From Anaerolineae bacterium (GTDB lineage: Bacteria > Chloroflexota > Anaerolineae > Aggregatilineales > UBA2796), in the NCBI GenBank assembly GCA_019637615.1, contig JAHBVJ010000009.1, positions 163,006 to 227,005 of the forward strand: 64,000 bases of DNA, in the 5' to 3' direction. Under the pieces are notes generated by a model that did no database searches, was not told the DNA's origin, and saw nothing but the letters and a program-made list of their open reading frames with translations. The first letter of the stretch is position 1. Each line of letters begins with the position of its first letter. This document shows positions 33,788 through 41,953 of this stretch, piece by piece. The translations under genes and the position numbers were made by a program.

Positions 33788-34933
33788 CTAGCTAACGACG
33801 ATCAACTCTTGGAAGCCCTTGGTCAGCGGTTCGCCGCCGTTCGGACGCGCCACAATGATGTCTTCCACGCGCGCCGCGAAACCGCCGCTGATCAGGATGC
33901 TCGGCTCGATGGTGAAGCACATGCCCTCCTCAACGGGCGTCGTATCCGTCTCCATCAGGAAGGGCGGCTCGTGGACATCCATCCCGATGCCGTGCCCCAG
34001 ACGGTGACGGAAGTACTTGCCGTAGCCAGCTTCCTCAACCACCTTGCGCGCGGCGCGGTCAACCTGCTCACAGGTCACGCTGCCTGCCTTGAGTGCCGCG
34101 ATGCCCGCCGCTTGCGAGTCCATGATCGTGCGGTGAATCTTGATGGCCTCCGCCGTCGGCTCGCCAAAGAACACGGTGCGCCCGTAGTCGTAGCAGTAGT
34201 TGTTGTAGCCCGCGCCGAAGTCGAACAGCAGCGACACCGGCCCCACCAGTGGCTTTGTCCTATTCTGATTATCGTGTCCCAACCCCAACAGGTGATTCGG
34301 GCCGCTGTTGTACATCGAAGTAGTGAACGACGGGCCAATCGCGCCGTGCAGTCGCAGTTGCAGGTCAACCTCGGCGCAGATTTCTAGCTCGTTCATCCCG
34401 ATTTTGAGTTTCTTCAAGACCTCGGTAAAGGCTTTCTCGGTCACTTCGCCCGCTTCGCGCAGTACGGCGAGTTCGTCCTCACCCTTGATCCGGCGCATCG
34501 GGCGCAGCAAGTCAGAGGCGTTCGAGAAGATCGCGCCGGGCAGCAAGTTTTGCAGCGCGACGGTGGCCTCTGCCCACGCGAAGTTGCCAATCGCGATGCT
34601 CGGCTGTGCGCCGACCTTGAAATTGCTCAACACGCCCTTCGCGAAGGCGATGGCGTCATCTTTGTCGGGCAGCACGCGCACTTCGCCCACTTCAGATTGC
34701 GGGGCATGGAATTCGGCGGTCATGCGCGGCAGCGTAATGATCGGGGTGCCTTCTTTGCCGATGAACGCGCCTTCCATCCAGCGTCCGTTGTATAGCGTCG
34801 CGCCGAAGTTAGGCATATCGCGGGCAATGCCGGTCAGGTAGCTCAGGTCAGCGGTGATCGGCAGGAACATCAAGTCAATGGAAGCGGCTTCCATGCGTCT
34901 CTGGAGTTCTCTAATACGAGCGTGATAGTTCAT
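33788..34933 (-). CDS. M24 family metallopeptidase (Xaa-Pro aminopeptidase-like)
   Basis: A 381-residue 'pita-bread' peptidase. After an N-terminal creatinase-like domain (ARIRELQRRMEAASIDLMFLPITADLSYLTG), the catalytic domain shows the five metal ligands in context: DFGAGYNNYCYDYGRT (two Asp), HRLGHGIGMDVHEPPF (His), EEGMCFTIEPSIL (Glu) and AARVEDIIV (Glu). It is likely a cytosolic dipeptidase or Xaa-Pro peptidase. The frame extends to 35017, but the ATG at 34933 follows GAGG and gives the standard MNYHARIRELQ start. A minus-strand TATAAT lies at 34983-34988. Divergent from the peptide-binding protein gene, a functional match (peptide uptake and breakdown). Confidence 0.88.
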   Translation of the reverse strand: MNYHARIRELQRRMEAASIDLMFLPITADLSYLTGIARDMPNFGATLYNGRWMEGAFIGKEGTPIITLPRMTAEFHAPQSEVGEVRVLPDKDDAIAFAKGVLSNFKVGAQPSIAIGNFAWAEATVALQNLLPGAIFSNASDLLRPMRRIKGEDELAVLREAGEVTEKAFTEVLKKLKIGMNELEICAEVDLQLRLHGAIGPSFTTSMYNSGPNHLLGLGHDNQNRTKPLVGPVSLLFDFGAGYNNYCYDYGRTVFFGEPTAEAIKIHRTIMDSQAAGIAALKAGSVTCEQVDRAARKVVEEAGYGKYFRHRLGHGIGMDVHEPPFLMETDTTPVEEGMCFTIEPSILISGGFAARVEDIIVARPNGGEPLTKGFQELIVVS

Positions 34934-35011
34934 GGTTATGCCTCGTGGAAAATGCAATGAGCGGTTATAGAGGAATATGGTAATTATACCGCTCCTCGTG
35001 TAAAACGCTCT

Positions 35012-35039
35012 TTGCAACTCGCGTAGAAAGATTTAACAT
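35012..35039 (+). promoter_or_regulatory. Possible promoter of the peptide-binding protein
   Basis: TTGCAA (35012-35017), 16-bp spacer, TAACAT (35034-35039), about 40 bp upstream of the ATG at 35081. Confidence 0.4.
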
Positions 35040-35080
35040 TGATGTGCTTCTCGTTATTCAAGATTTCACTGAGGTAACCC

Positions 35081-36661
35081 ATGAAGAAGTTTCTTTCACT
35101 TCTCCTAGTCCTGTTGATCGCGGTTGCCGCCCTGCCCGGTCTGGCAGCGGTACGCGCACAGGAACAGAAGACGTTCGTGATCGGGCTGTCCGAAAATTCC
35201 ACCTCGCTCGATCCGGCACGTGGCTACGACTCCGAAACCAGCATCATTCACGCGGCTACGTACGAGACGTTGGTGACCTTCCCGCCCGACAGCGTGGATC
35301 AGATCATCCCCGGTTTAGCGACTTCGTGGACGATCTCCGATGATGGTCTGACGTATACCTTTACGTTAGCGGAAGGCCGCAAGTTCGCGTCGGGCAATGA
35401 GCTAACTGCCGACGATGTGGTGTTTTCCTATAACCGCTTGATAAATGTCAAGGGCAATCCTTCCTCGGTCGCCGCTACCATCGACTCGGTTACGGCCTCC
35501 GATGCTAAGACGGTCGTCATCAAGCTCAAGAAGAACGACCCCGCCATTCTCGCTGAACTCGCCTTCTCTGGCTTCTCGGTGAGTGATAGCAAGGTTGTCA
35601 AAGAGCATGGTGGCACCGACGCCGCCGATGCCGACAAGACCGACACGGCAGAAGCGTGGCTGAACAACAACTCGGTTGGTACTGGTCCCTACGTGCTGAC
35701 CAAGTGGGAAAAAGACACTGAAATCGTTCTCGCCAAGAACCCCAACTACAATGGCTCAATGGCTCCCGGTTTCGATCAGATCATCATTCGCAACATCCCC
35801 GAAGCATCTGCTCAAAAGGCTGCGCTCGAAGCGGGTGACATCGATCTGGCCTTCGACCTCAGTGCCGACCAGATGGCGAGTCTCAAGAGCAATCCTGATC
35901 TCAAGGTCTACGAAGGCATTGGCCCCTATGTCTTCTTCCTGCTCATGAACCAAGACCCCGCCATCGGTGGCCCCATGAGCAACCCCAAGGTACAGCAAGC
36001 CGTCCGCTTGGCGATCGACTATGCTGGCATTGCCAAGTTAGTGGGTGGCGCGTCGGCAACCCCCGGTTCGCTCATCCCGCTCGGTTTCGCGACCGCTTTC
36101 ACAACCGATCAGGCTATCAAGCAAGACGTCGAAGCGGCGAAGGCTTTGATCGCGGAGTCGGGTCTGACGGACATCACGACTGATCTGAACTACTGGGATA
36201 CCACCTATTCCGGTGTCAACATCGGCGTTGTCGCCCAGAAGATTCAGGCTGATCTCAAGGAGATCGGCATCACCGTCAATCTGACGGGTGGTGATATTCA
36301 GGTCAAGCTCGCTTCCTATCGCGATGGCAAAGACCCCTTCGGTCTGTGGTTCTGGGGGCCGGACTTCATCGACCCGTTGAACTACGCCGAATTCCTGCCT
36401 GCCATGAAGGTTGGCACACGTGCCAACTGGACGAATGACAACAGCGACAAGGAAATTCAAGACCTGCGCGATGCGGTGTTGACGGAAACCGATGCAGCCA
36501 AACGCGCTGACCTTTTCGCCAAGATCCAAGCCTACTGGCAGAAAGCTGGCCCGTTTGCTCCTCTTCTCCAGTCGCCTACGCAAATCGGCTACCGTGCTGA
36601 TCTGAAGGGTTTTGCCTACAACTATCAGTGGGCGATCAACCCCGCCACATTCAGCCGCTAA
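35081..36661 (+). CDS. ABC transporter substrate-binding protein, peptide/nickel type (SBP_bac_5)
   Basis: A 526-residue exported binding protein. The signal peptide is clear: MKKFLSLLLVLLIAVAALPGLAAVRAQ with cleavage after A-x-A-type residues; no lipobox cysteine. The mature part has family-5 motifs: SLDPARGYDSET, GLATSWTISDDGLTYTFTLAEGRKFASGNELTADDVVFSYNRL, and NPNYNG. Such proteins bind oligopeptides, dipeptides or nickel outside the membrane. No permease or ATPase genes adjoin it, so it is an orphan SBP using a transporter encoded elsewhere. An M24 peptidase gene is divergent. A GC-rich hairpin follows the stop. Confidence 0.88.
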   Translation: MKKFLSLLLVLLIAVAALPGLAAVRAQEQKTFVIGLSENSTSLDPARGYDSETSIIHAATYETLVTFPPDSVDQIIPGLATSWTISDDGLTYTFTLAEGRKFASGNELTADDVVFSYNRLINVKGNPSSVAATIDSVTASDAKTVVIKLKKNDPAILAELAFSGFSVSDSKVVKEHGGTDAADADKTDTAEAWLNNNSVGTGPYVLTKWEKDTEIVLAKNPNYNGSMAPGFDQIIIRNIPEASAQKAALEAGDIDLAFDLSADQMASLKSNPDLKVYEGIGPYVFFLLMNQDPAIGGPMSNPKVQQAVRLAIDYAGIAKLVGGASATPGSLIPLGFATAFTTDQAIKQDVEAAKALIAESGLTDITTDLNYWDTTYSGVNIGVVAQKIQADLKEIGITVNLTGGDIQVKLASYRDGKDPFGLWFWGPDFIDPLNYAEFLPAMKVGTRANWTNDNSDKEIQDLRDAVLTETDAAKRADLFAKIQAYWQKAGPFAPLLQSPTQIGYRADLKGFAYNYQWAINPATFSR

Positions 36662-36676
36662 TTTTCTGATCATACT

Positions 36677-36703
36677 GGGGCGCGAGCGATACGTTCGCGC
36701 CCC
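36677..36703 (+). terminator. Hairpin after the peptide-binding protein gene
   Basis: GGGGCGCGA (36677-36685) and TCGCGCCCC (36695-36703), 9-bp stem, 16 bp after the stop. There is no T-run, so it may protect the 3' end or terminate only weakly. Confidence 0.55.
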
Positions 36704-36731
36704 GAATCACCTAGCCATAAGGGTAATTTTC

Positions 36732-37226
36732 TTGTTCGTCCCTCAATATTGTCCCCGTTGTGGTCACGCGCTCGGTGATGCAGTCAAGTTCGGCAAAACG
36801 CGCCGTGTCTGCACCAACTGCGAATTTATCTTCTTTGCCAATCCCAAAGCTGCTGCTGCGGTCTGGATCGAGCATGACGGACAAATTCTCTTGGTCAAGC
36901 GCGGGATGGAACCCGAACGCGGCAAATGGGCGCTTCCGGCGGGCTTCATCGATTTTGGCGAAGACCCCCAAGAAGCCGCCATCCGCGAGACGCTCGAAGA
37001 AACTGGCCTCGCCATCACCATCTCGCACCTCGTGGATGTGATGTTCGACGGCACCACCATCGTGATCATCTACGCGGCGCACATGGTCGGCGGCACCCTA
37101 ACCGCGATGGACGATGTTGATGACGCGTGCTGGTTCAATGCGGCTACTTTACCTTCACCAGCAGAATTGGCGTTTAAGAGTACGCAAGCGTTAGTATATG
37201 AATGGTTGAACCATACTAAACCATAA
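36732..37226 (+). CDS. Nudix hydrolase with N-terminal zinc ribbon
   Basis: The 164-residue protein starts with a zinc ribbon (CPRCGHAL then CTNC, residues ~7-32), followed by a complete Nudix box, GFIDFGEDPQEAAIRETLEETGL, matching GX5EX7REUXEEXGU. The layout is that of NudC/YjaD-like or zinc-ribbon Nudix enzymes that hydrolyse nucleoside diphosphate derivatives; NAD(H) or ADP-ribose are possible substrates, but not proven. The frame runs back to 36612, inside the upstream gene; the TTG at 36732, with AAGGG 9 bp ahead, is the likely start. It may share a transcript with the following antiporter. Confidence 0.85.
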   Translation: MFVPQYCPRCGHALGDAVKFGKTRRVCTNCEFIFFANPKAAAAVWIEHDGQILLVKRGMEPERGKWALPAGFIDFGEDPQEAAIRETLEETGLAITISHLVDVMFDGTTIVIIYAAHMVGGTLTAMDDVDDACWFNAATLPSPAELAFKSTQALVYEWLNHTKP

Positions 37227-37264
37227 CTGCGTAATTCAGGCTACGTCGCAATTCAGGAGGATAA

Positions 37265-38410
37265 GTGTCCAAGCAAGCGTCGCAACCTGCTCCTAAAGGC
37301 TTCCAACTATCCAGTTTATTGTCCATCAACCTGCTGCTTGTTTTCTTACCAATTGCGCTGATCGGACGTATCGCCCAATGGAGCGACATCGTAGTTTTCC
37401 TCACCTCCGCCTTGGCGATTGTGCCCCTCGCCGGGCTGATCGGTCACGCGACGGAATCGCTGGCTACCAAACTCGGCCCGACGATTGGCGGCCTGATCAA
37501 CGTCACGCTTGGCAACGCCGCCGAGTTGATCATTACCATATTCGCGCTGCGGGCGGGCTTGGTAGACCTCGTCAAAGCCTCAATCGTCGGCTCGATTATC
37601 GGCAATCTGCTGCTGGTGCTTGGCTTCAGCTTTCTGATCGGTGGTCTCAAGAACGGCATTCAGCAGTTCAACCGCCGCACCGCCAGCATGAACGCCACCA
37701 TGGTGATCTTTGCCTTTCTTGCCCTTGCCGTACCTTCCGCCTTTGATCAAGCCTTGGTGAATGGGGCGGGCGGTGTCAATCGCGAATTGTTCTTCAGCGA
37801 GGGCATCGCTTTGGTGCTGATCGCGCTCTATGCCGCCTCGATTGTGTATTCGCTCCGCACGCCGAAAGCGCCTTTTTCTGAACTGGAACGAGGGCTGGAA
37901 TCCGCCGCTAATGAAACGCACGCCGCTGCGATGAGCACGGGCGCGGCGTTAGGGTTGCTGGCGTTCGCCACCATCGGCATCGTCCTGATGTCCGAATCCT
38001 TAGTTGGCACCGTCGAAACTGTGGGCAGAAATCTCGGCCTCTCCGAGTTCTTCATCGGTATCATCATCGTGCCATTGATCGGTAACGTAGCCGAACATCT
38101 CGTCGCGATTCAAGTTGCTCTAAAAAATCGCATGGACTTGAGCGTCAATATTTCGCTCGGTTCGAGTTTGCAGGTAGCTCTATTTGTCGCGCCCGTGCTG
38201 GTCTTCATCAGCCTGTTCTTCGAAAAGAAACTGCTGCTGGTGTTCACCTCCTATGAATTGGCGGCCTTGGCCTCGGCATCGGTGGTAGCGGCCTTAGTCT
38301 CGCAAGACGGCGAATCGAACTGGGTCGAAGGTGTCCAATTGCTGGCCGTATACATCATCTTCGGGCTGGCTTTCTATCTGTTGCCAGCCGTAGCAGGTGC
38401 AGTCCACTAA
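37265..38410 (+). CDS. Ca2+/H+ antiporter (CaCA/CAX family)
   Basis: A 381-residue integral membrane protein with about eleven hydrophobic segments in two homologous halves. The alpha-repeat motifs of the CaCA superfamily are plain: TLGNAAELIITIFALRAGLVDLVKASIVGSIIGNLLLVLG in the first half and PLIGNVAEHLVAIQVALKNRMDLSVNISLGSSLQVALFVAP in the second, with the ion-binding Glu residues. A short acidic stretch (SELERGLESAANE) lies between. It exchanges calcium or another divalent cation for protons across the inner membrane. The start is GTG at 37265 with AGGAGG 4 bp before. A terminator follows. Confidence 0.9.
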   Translation: MSKQASQPAPKGFQLSSLLSINLLLVFLPIALIGRIAQWSDIVVFLTSALAIVPLAGLIGHATESLATKLGPTIGGLINVTLGNAAELIITIFALRAGLVDLVKASIVGSIIGNLLLVLGFSFLIGGLKNGIQQFNRRTASMNATMVIFAFLALAVPSAFDQALVNGAGGVNRELFFSEGIALVLIALYAASIVYSLRTPKAPFSELERGLESAANETHAAAMSTGAALGLLAFATIGIVLMSESLVGTVETVGRNLGLSEFFIGIIIVPLIGNVAEHLVAIQVALKNRMDLSVNISLGSSLQVALFVAPVLVFISLFFEKKLLLVFTSYELAALASASVVAALVSQDGESNWVEGVQLLAVYIIFGLAFYLLPAVAGAVH

Positions 38411-38417
38411 TCAAGTG

Positions 38418-38454
38418 CTGACCAACGCTGGATCATATTGGCGTTGGTCAGTTT
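38418..38454 (+). terminator. Intrinsic terminator of the Ca2+/H+ antiporter
   Basis: CTGACCAACGC (38418-38428), 12-nt loop, GCGTTGGTCAG (38441-38451), then TTT. The perfect 11-bp stem lies between convergent genes. Confidence 0.8.
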
Positions 38455-38467
38455 CCCTTCCATACGA

Positions 38468-39595
38468 TTACGGCATCACGCGCCATTCTATCGCGCCCCA
38501 CGCCAATCCGTCGATGAAGCGCGGCGCGGCGATCTCGGATAGCGTCACAATCGTAGTAATCTCGCCGTGCTGGTACAGCTTTACGAGCAGCGCCAGCGAC
38601 GTATCATCGTGCTGCACATACGCGATGGCATCGCCTCGCGGAGAGATCGCCAGCCATTCCACAGGATAATTCTCGGAGCCAATGACCTGCGTCATGTCGC
38701 CATCATGCAGCGTCCAGTTGCCATCGTCGCCTATCCGCTGCTCGGCAAACAGGCCAGCCGCACTGGTACGCGAGTGCAGTGCTAGGCTGGCAGGGATCGG
38801 CTGCGCCGTGTCGGTGCTGCTGTCGATCAGACTCTTGCGGCTGCCAAGATATTCCTTGCCGTCGCTGCCCTTCACGCCGCGCATATCGCTGTCGCCACCC
38901 TCAAACGGCTGCTTGGAAATCAGGTGGCCTTGCTCATCATAAATTTCGACCACCGAATTTCCGTTCACATCGTTAGCCACCAGCGCGATGCCTGCCTCGC
39001 TCCACAGCGGCGTTGCCGACCCGATCTGGTACACGGGCAGTGTGATCACGGTGCGCGTCTTGCCACTGGCGAGATCATAGATCATCAGGCGTTGCTCATC
39101 GGCAGGAGCATTATGCAGTTCGGTGATTTCCGTCCATGCCAGCTTCGTGCCATCCGGCGACCACGTAGGTTGCGAACGCTCAATCCCCACCGAGAGAATC
39201 GCTTCTTCATCCACGATGGCCTCTTTCGGCTGGTCGGCAATGCGGATTGCGTCGCCGTCGGGGATGGTCATCAGCCAGATATTCGATGGTGGCACGCCGC
39301 TGCGCCCGCCGCCGATCTTGAGCGCTTGCAAGAAGACTTTAGGTGTGGAAAGATACGCGACGTAGCGGTTATCCGGCGAGATGATCGGCGCGCCGTTATA
39401 TAGATAGCTGGTCAACTGGCGCGGTTCGCCCGTCCCGTCCCATAGCCATAGATCGTCGTGATAGTACGAAGGTAGTTCACCGTTGCTGCGGATGGCAATA
39501 ATCAACGGCGCATATGGCCCGTTGGCACGTGCAGGCGAACCCGTCAGCGGCATCAGCACGCCGAGCAAGACGAACATGACAAACAACTTACGCAT
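38468..39595 (-). CDS. Exported beta-propeller protein (PD40/TolB-like)
   Basis: A 375-residue secreted protein: signal peptide MRKLFVMFVLLGVLMPLTGSPARA, then beta-propeller repeats of PD40/WD40-like type (SPDNRYVAYLSTP, SPDGTKLAWTEI, SPRGDAIAYVQHD), the 'SPDG..laf' motif common to TolB-like propellers. No enzyme motif is seen. It probably binds protein or polysaccharide outside the membrane. The frame starts at 39610, but ATG at 39595 is preceded by GAGAGGTG. It converges with the antiporter gene. Confidence 0.8.
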   Translation of the reverse strand: MRKLFVMFVLLGVLMPLTGSPARANGPYAPLIIAIRSNGELPSYYHDDLWLWDGTGEPRQLTSYLYNGAPIISPDNRYVAYLSTPKVFLQALKIGGGRSGVPPSNIWLMTIPDGDAIRIADQPKEAIVDEEAILSVGIERSQPTWSPDGTKLAWTEITELHNAPADEQRLMIYDLASGKTRTVITLPVYQIGSATPLWSEAGIALVANDVNGNSVVEIYDEQGHLISKQPFEGGDSDMRGVKGSDGKEYLGSRKSLIDSSTDTAQPIPASLALHSRTSAAGLFAEQRIGDDGNWTLHDGDMTQVIGSENYPVEWLAISPRGDAIAYVQHDDTSLALLVKLYQHGEITTIVTLSEIAAPRFIDGLAWGAIEWRVMP

Positions 39596-39801
39596 AACAA
39601 CACCTCTCAACAGCCTTCAATGCTGGTTTTAGTACGACAAAAACACGCCATCTTCTTATTCAAGCACAAAGCTGATCGCGAAACTACCTACCAACGGAGG
39701 AAGTGAACTTGCTGCCAACTACCGATCGTGGCGGTGAGCTAGTGGGTAAGATAGGCCACTTTAAGGACGATGGGGTTCAATGATTCAAGAGGTACAAAAG
39801 T

Positions 39802-40107
39802 ATGCATCTGGATTCTTCGCTTCTCACCTTTGTTTTGCTGTTTGGCGGCTTGTGCCTCGGCGGCGTGTTCATGATCGGGGTGTTGATCCCGTTCTTAGGG
39901 CATCTTTTCTTCGGTCTTGAAATGTACAACTTGGTTGTGGAAGCCATCGGGGAGTTTACGGGGCGTAAGCGCCTTGCGCAGCTTGGCTGTCTGGTGCTCA
40001 TCATGCTATTGTTTTCGTGTTGCTGCGGGATGCTGGCGTTAGCGGCGGGCACCATTACCTGCTTCACGAGCACGCCCGCCCAACTTTGTAGTTTGATCGG
40101 GCGTTAA
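39802..40107 (+). CDS. Small membrane protein of unknown function
   Basis: A 101-residue protein with two hydrophobic regions (residues ~9-37 and ~60-85), the second cysteine-rich (LFSCCCGMLALAAG). A weak AAGAGGT precedes the ATG. It lies 15 bp before the PPOX gene, so the two are likely co-transcribed. No family is recognised. Confidence 0.6.
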   Translation: MHLDSSLLTFVLLFGGLCLGGVFMIGVLIPFLGHLFFGLEMYNLVVEAIGEFTGRKRLAQLGCLVLIMLLFSCCCGMLALAAGTITCFTSTPAQLCSLIGR

Positions 40108-40122
40108 CATCAGAGGCTTGCT

Positions 40123-40545
40123 ATGGTTGATTTTTCGGATGAGCTAGGCAAACACGCCGCCGAGCGCGTGAGCGAAGAATACGTGATTTGGTTCACCACC
40201 ACCAGCGCGGATGGCACGCCGCAGCCGCGCCCCGTCTGGTTCGTATGGGATAACGATGGGTTTCTGATCTATTCACAGCCATCAGCCGCCAAATTGCGCC
40301 ACATCGCCCGCAACCCCAAAGTCGCGCTCCATTTCGACTCAGGCGATGGCGAAGATGTGGTGGTTTTCCTCGGAGAAGCGTCGGTTGATCCTAGCGCGCC
40401 GCTGCCCAACGCGCATCAAGGCTACCTCACCAAGTATCGCGAAGGCATCCACGATATTGACATGACCGAGGCGAGTTACGCGGCGTCATTTTCCGTCGCG
40501 ATCCGCGTTCGTCCTACTAAACTAAGAGGGCTTGATCCATTGTGA
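40123..40545 (+). CDS. PPOX-class flavin/F420-dependent oxidoreductase (Rv3369-like)
   Basis: A 140-residue split-barrel protein of the pyridoxamine-phosphate-oxidase-like superfamily. Motifs: VIWFTTTSADGTPQPRPVWFVWDNDGFLIYSQPSAAKLRHIARNPKVALHF and a C-terminal FSVAIRVRPTKLRG, the layout of the TIGR03667/Rv3369 group of F420-dependent oxidoreductases. The cofactor (F420, FMN or FAD) is unproven. It follows a small membrane protein gene. A 386-bp AT-rich gap comes next. Confidence 0.82.
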   Translation: MVDFSDELGKHAAERVSEEYVIWFTTTSADGTPQPRPVWFVWDNDGFLIYSQPSAAKLRHIARNPKVALHFDSGDGEDVVVFLGEASVDPSAPLPNAHQGYLTKYREGIHDIDMTEASYAASFSVAIRVRPTKLRGLDPL

Positions 40546-40598
40546 GATTTTATGTACGGGGCTGTTATGAACGGTGATGAGCACTAGGCAAAAATAAT

Positions 40599-40618
40599 GG
40601 GGATGCGTATGCATCCCC
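40599..40618. terminator. Hairpin after the PPOX gene (in gap 40546-40931)
   Basis: GGGGATGC (40599-40606), loop GTAT, GCATCCCC (40611-40618). A-rich before, AAAATCA after; it can act in either direction, with the T-run on the minus strand. The rest of the gap is AT-rich and contains only the signals listed next. Confidence 0.6.
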
Positions 40619-40740
40619 AAAATCACTATAAATATTTACCAAAAATTTGTTAACTTTTTATATTTATTTGTGATACGTCTATAACTATACGGTGATTCTC
40701 AATTCTTGTCTAGGGTAATGTATTGAGATTTTACATTGAC

Positions 40741-40770
40741 AGTGTTAAGGATTTCTTTCACATTAACACT
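40741..40770. other. Inverted repeat upstream of the polyprenyl synthase
   Basis: AGTGTTAA (40741-40748) and TTAACACT (40763-40770), 14 bp apart, just after a TTGACA at 40736-40741 and about 85 bp upstream of the main promoter. It could be an operator; no cognate regulator is known. Confidence 0.4.
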
Positions 40771-40853
40771 TTTCGATTCTTTCTAAAAATTTATTGACAA
40801 TATTTCAAGGCTGTTGTGCAACTTGATCCAATTTCAAAACAACACCGTTTTAA

Positions 40854-40883
40854 TTGACAGTTTTGCATCGGCTCTGATATAAT
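40854..40883 (+). promoter_or_regulatory. Near-perfect sigma70 promoter of the polyprenyl synthase
   Basis: TTGACA (40854-40859), 18-bp spacer, TATAAT (40878-40883), with a TGA extension before the -10. Both hexamers match consensus exactly. Predicted leader about 42 nt. Confidence 0.85.
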
Positions 40884-40931
40884 TGTTTCAGAAAGTTCTA
40901 AAAGGTACAAACGCCCTGAAAGGGGTGAGTG

Positions 40932-41867
40932 ATGGATAATGAGCAAGCCTTGCATTCAGTAGATCGTCTGCTGCACGACGTCGTAGATAGCGATGTCGAT
41001 GTGCTGCGCGACGCCAGCCGCCATATTCTCGAAGCGGGCGGCAAACGCGTCCGTCCTCGGTTAACGCTGTTGGCATACGAAGCGGTCGGCGGCAAAGACA
41101 TCAACGAAGTGCTCCCGATTGCGGCGGCAGTCGAACTCGTCCACACCGCCACGCTTGTGCATGACGACATCAACGATCACGGCAGTATGCGGCGCGGACG
41201 GCCCACCGTCAACGCGCGCTGGGGGCGTACCTTTGCCCTGCTGACGGGCGACTTTCTGTTCACCAAGGTCTATCAATTGATGGCTCCCTTCAAAGACCTG
41301 AACATTATCTTCGCGGAAATGACGATGGCGCTGGTTGAAGGCGAGACGCTCCAAGCCGCCGCCGCCAAGAGTGGTCAGCTTGACCGTGAAACCTATGCCC
41401 GCATCATCGCCAAGAAGACAGCCTCGCTGTTCGCGGGTGCCGCCAAGATGGGCGCAATTCTGGGCGGTGGCACGCCGGAACAGGTCAGCGCCTTGGAGCA
41501 GTACGGCTTCAACACGGGCTTGGCCTTCCAGATCGTGGATGACATCCTTGACCTGATCGCGGACAGCCAGCAATTGGGCAAGACCGCTGGCCTCGATATG
41601 GCGCAGGGCAAAGGCTTCGCGACCATGATGGCGGGCGCGCACGGCAGCAAGCCCACCACGGCGACCGCGGTAGTCAATGTGGACGCCGCCGATCCGTTAG
41701 CGGCGTTCAAGCAGAAGATGATGTCCGGCAACTATATTCAGGAAGGCCGCGAACAGGCCAACCAGCTTGCCACGTTGGCGCAGTTCTCGCTCAATGCGCT
41801 GCCTGCTTCCGAAGCCAGCGCCGAACTGTTCAACTTGGCACAGCAGATCATTGATCGCGATCACTAG
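40932..41867 (+). CDS. Polyprenyl diphosphate synthase
   Basis: An all-helical 311-residue trans-prenyltransferase that extends isopentenyl units to make a polyprenyl diphosphate, probably for the menaquinone or ubiquinone side chain or lipid carriers. First Asp-rich motif: LVHDDINDHGSMRRGRPT (DDxxD). Second: FQIVDDILDL. Between them, GDFLFTKVY and the GK near AGLDMAQGKG. The residues before the first motif are not bulky aromatics, compatible with a long product, but length cannot be set by eye. ATG at 40932 is preferred over a GTG three bases earlier; AGGGG lies 6 bp upstream. Confidence 0.88.
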   Translation: MDNEQALHSVDRLLHDVVDSDVDVLRDASRHILEAGGKRVRPRLTLLAYEAVGGKDINEVLPIAAAVELVHTATLVHDDINDHGSMRRGRPTVNARWGRTFALLTGDFLFTKVYQLMAPFKDLNIIFAEMTMALVEGETLQAAAAKSGQLDRETYARIIAKKTASLFAGAAKMGAILGGGTPEQVSALEQYGFNTGLAFQIVDDILDLIADSQQLGKTAGLDMAQGKGFATMMAGAHGSKPTTATAVVNVDAADPLAAFKQKMMSGNYIQEGREQANQLATLAQFSLNALPASEASAELFNLAQQIIDRDH

Positions 41868-41906
41868 CCTCTAGTATCACGCTCTGTCCATAACACTGTA
41901 CCTGAG

Positions 41907-41945
41907 CAAGCAGAACGTTCCGAGGCTGGACGGTCTGCTTGTTTT
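41907..41945 (+). terminator. Intrinsic terminator of the polyprenyl synthase
   Basis: CAAGCAGA (41907-41914) pairs with TCTGCTTG (41934-41941), followed by TTTTCTTT. It lies between convergent genes. Confidence 0.85.
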
Positions 41946-41953
41946 CTTTAGCG

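Noticed and set aside
35081..36661. A complete peptide ABC transporter
   Set aside because: Only the binding protein is present; flanking genes are an M24 peptidase and a Nudix hydrolase, with no permease or ATPase.
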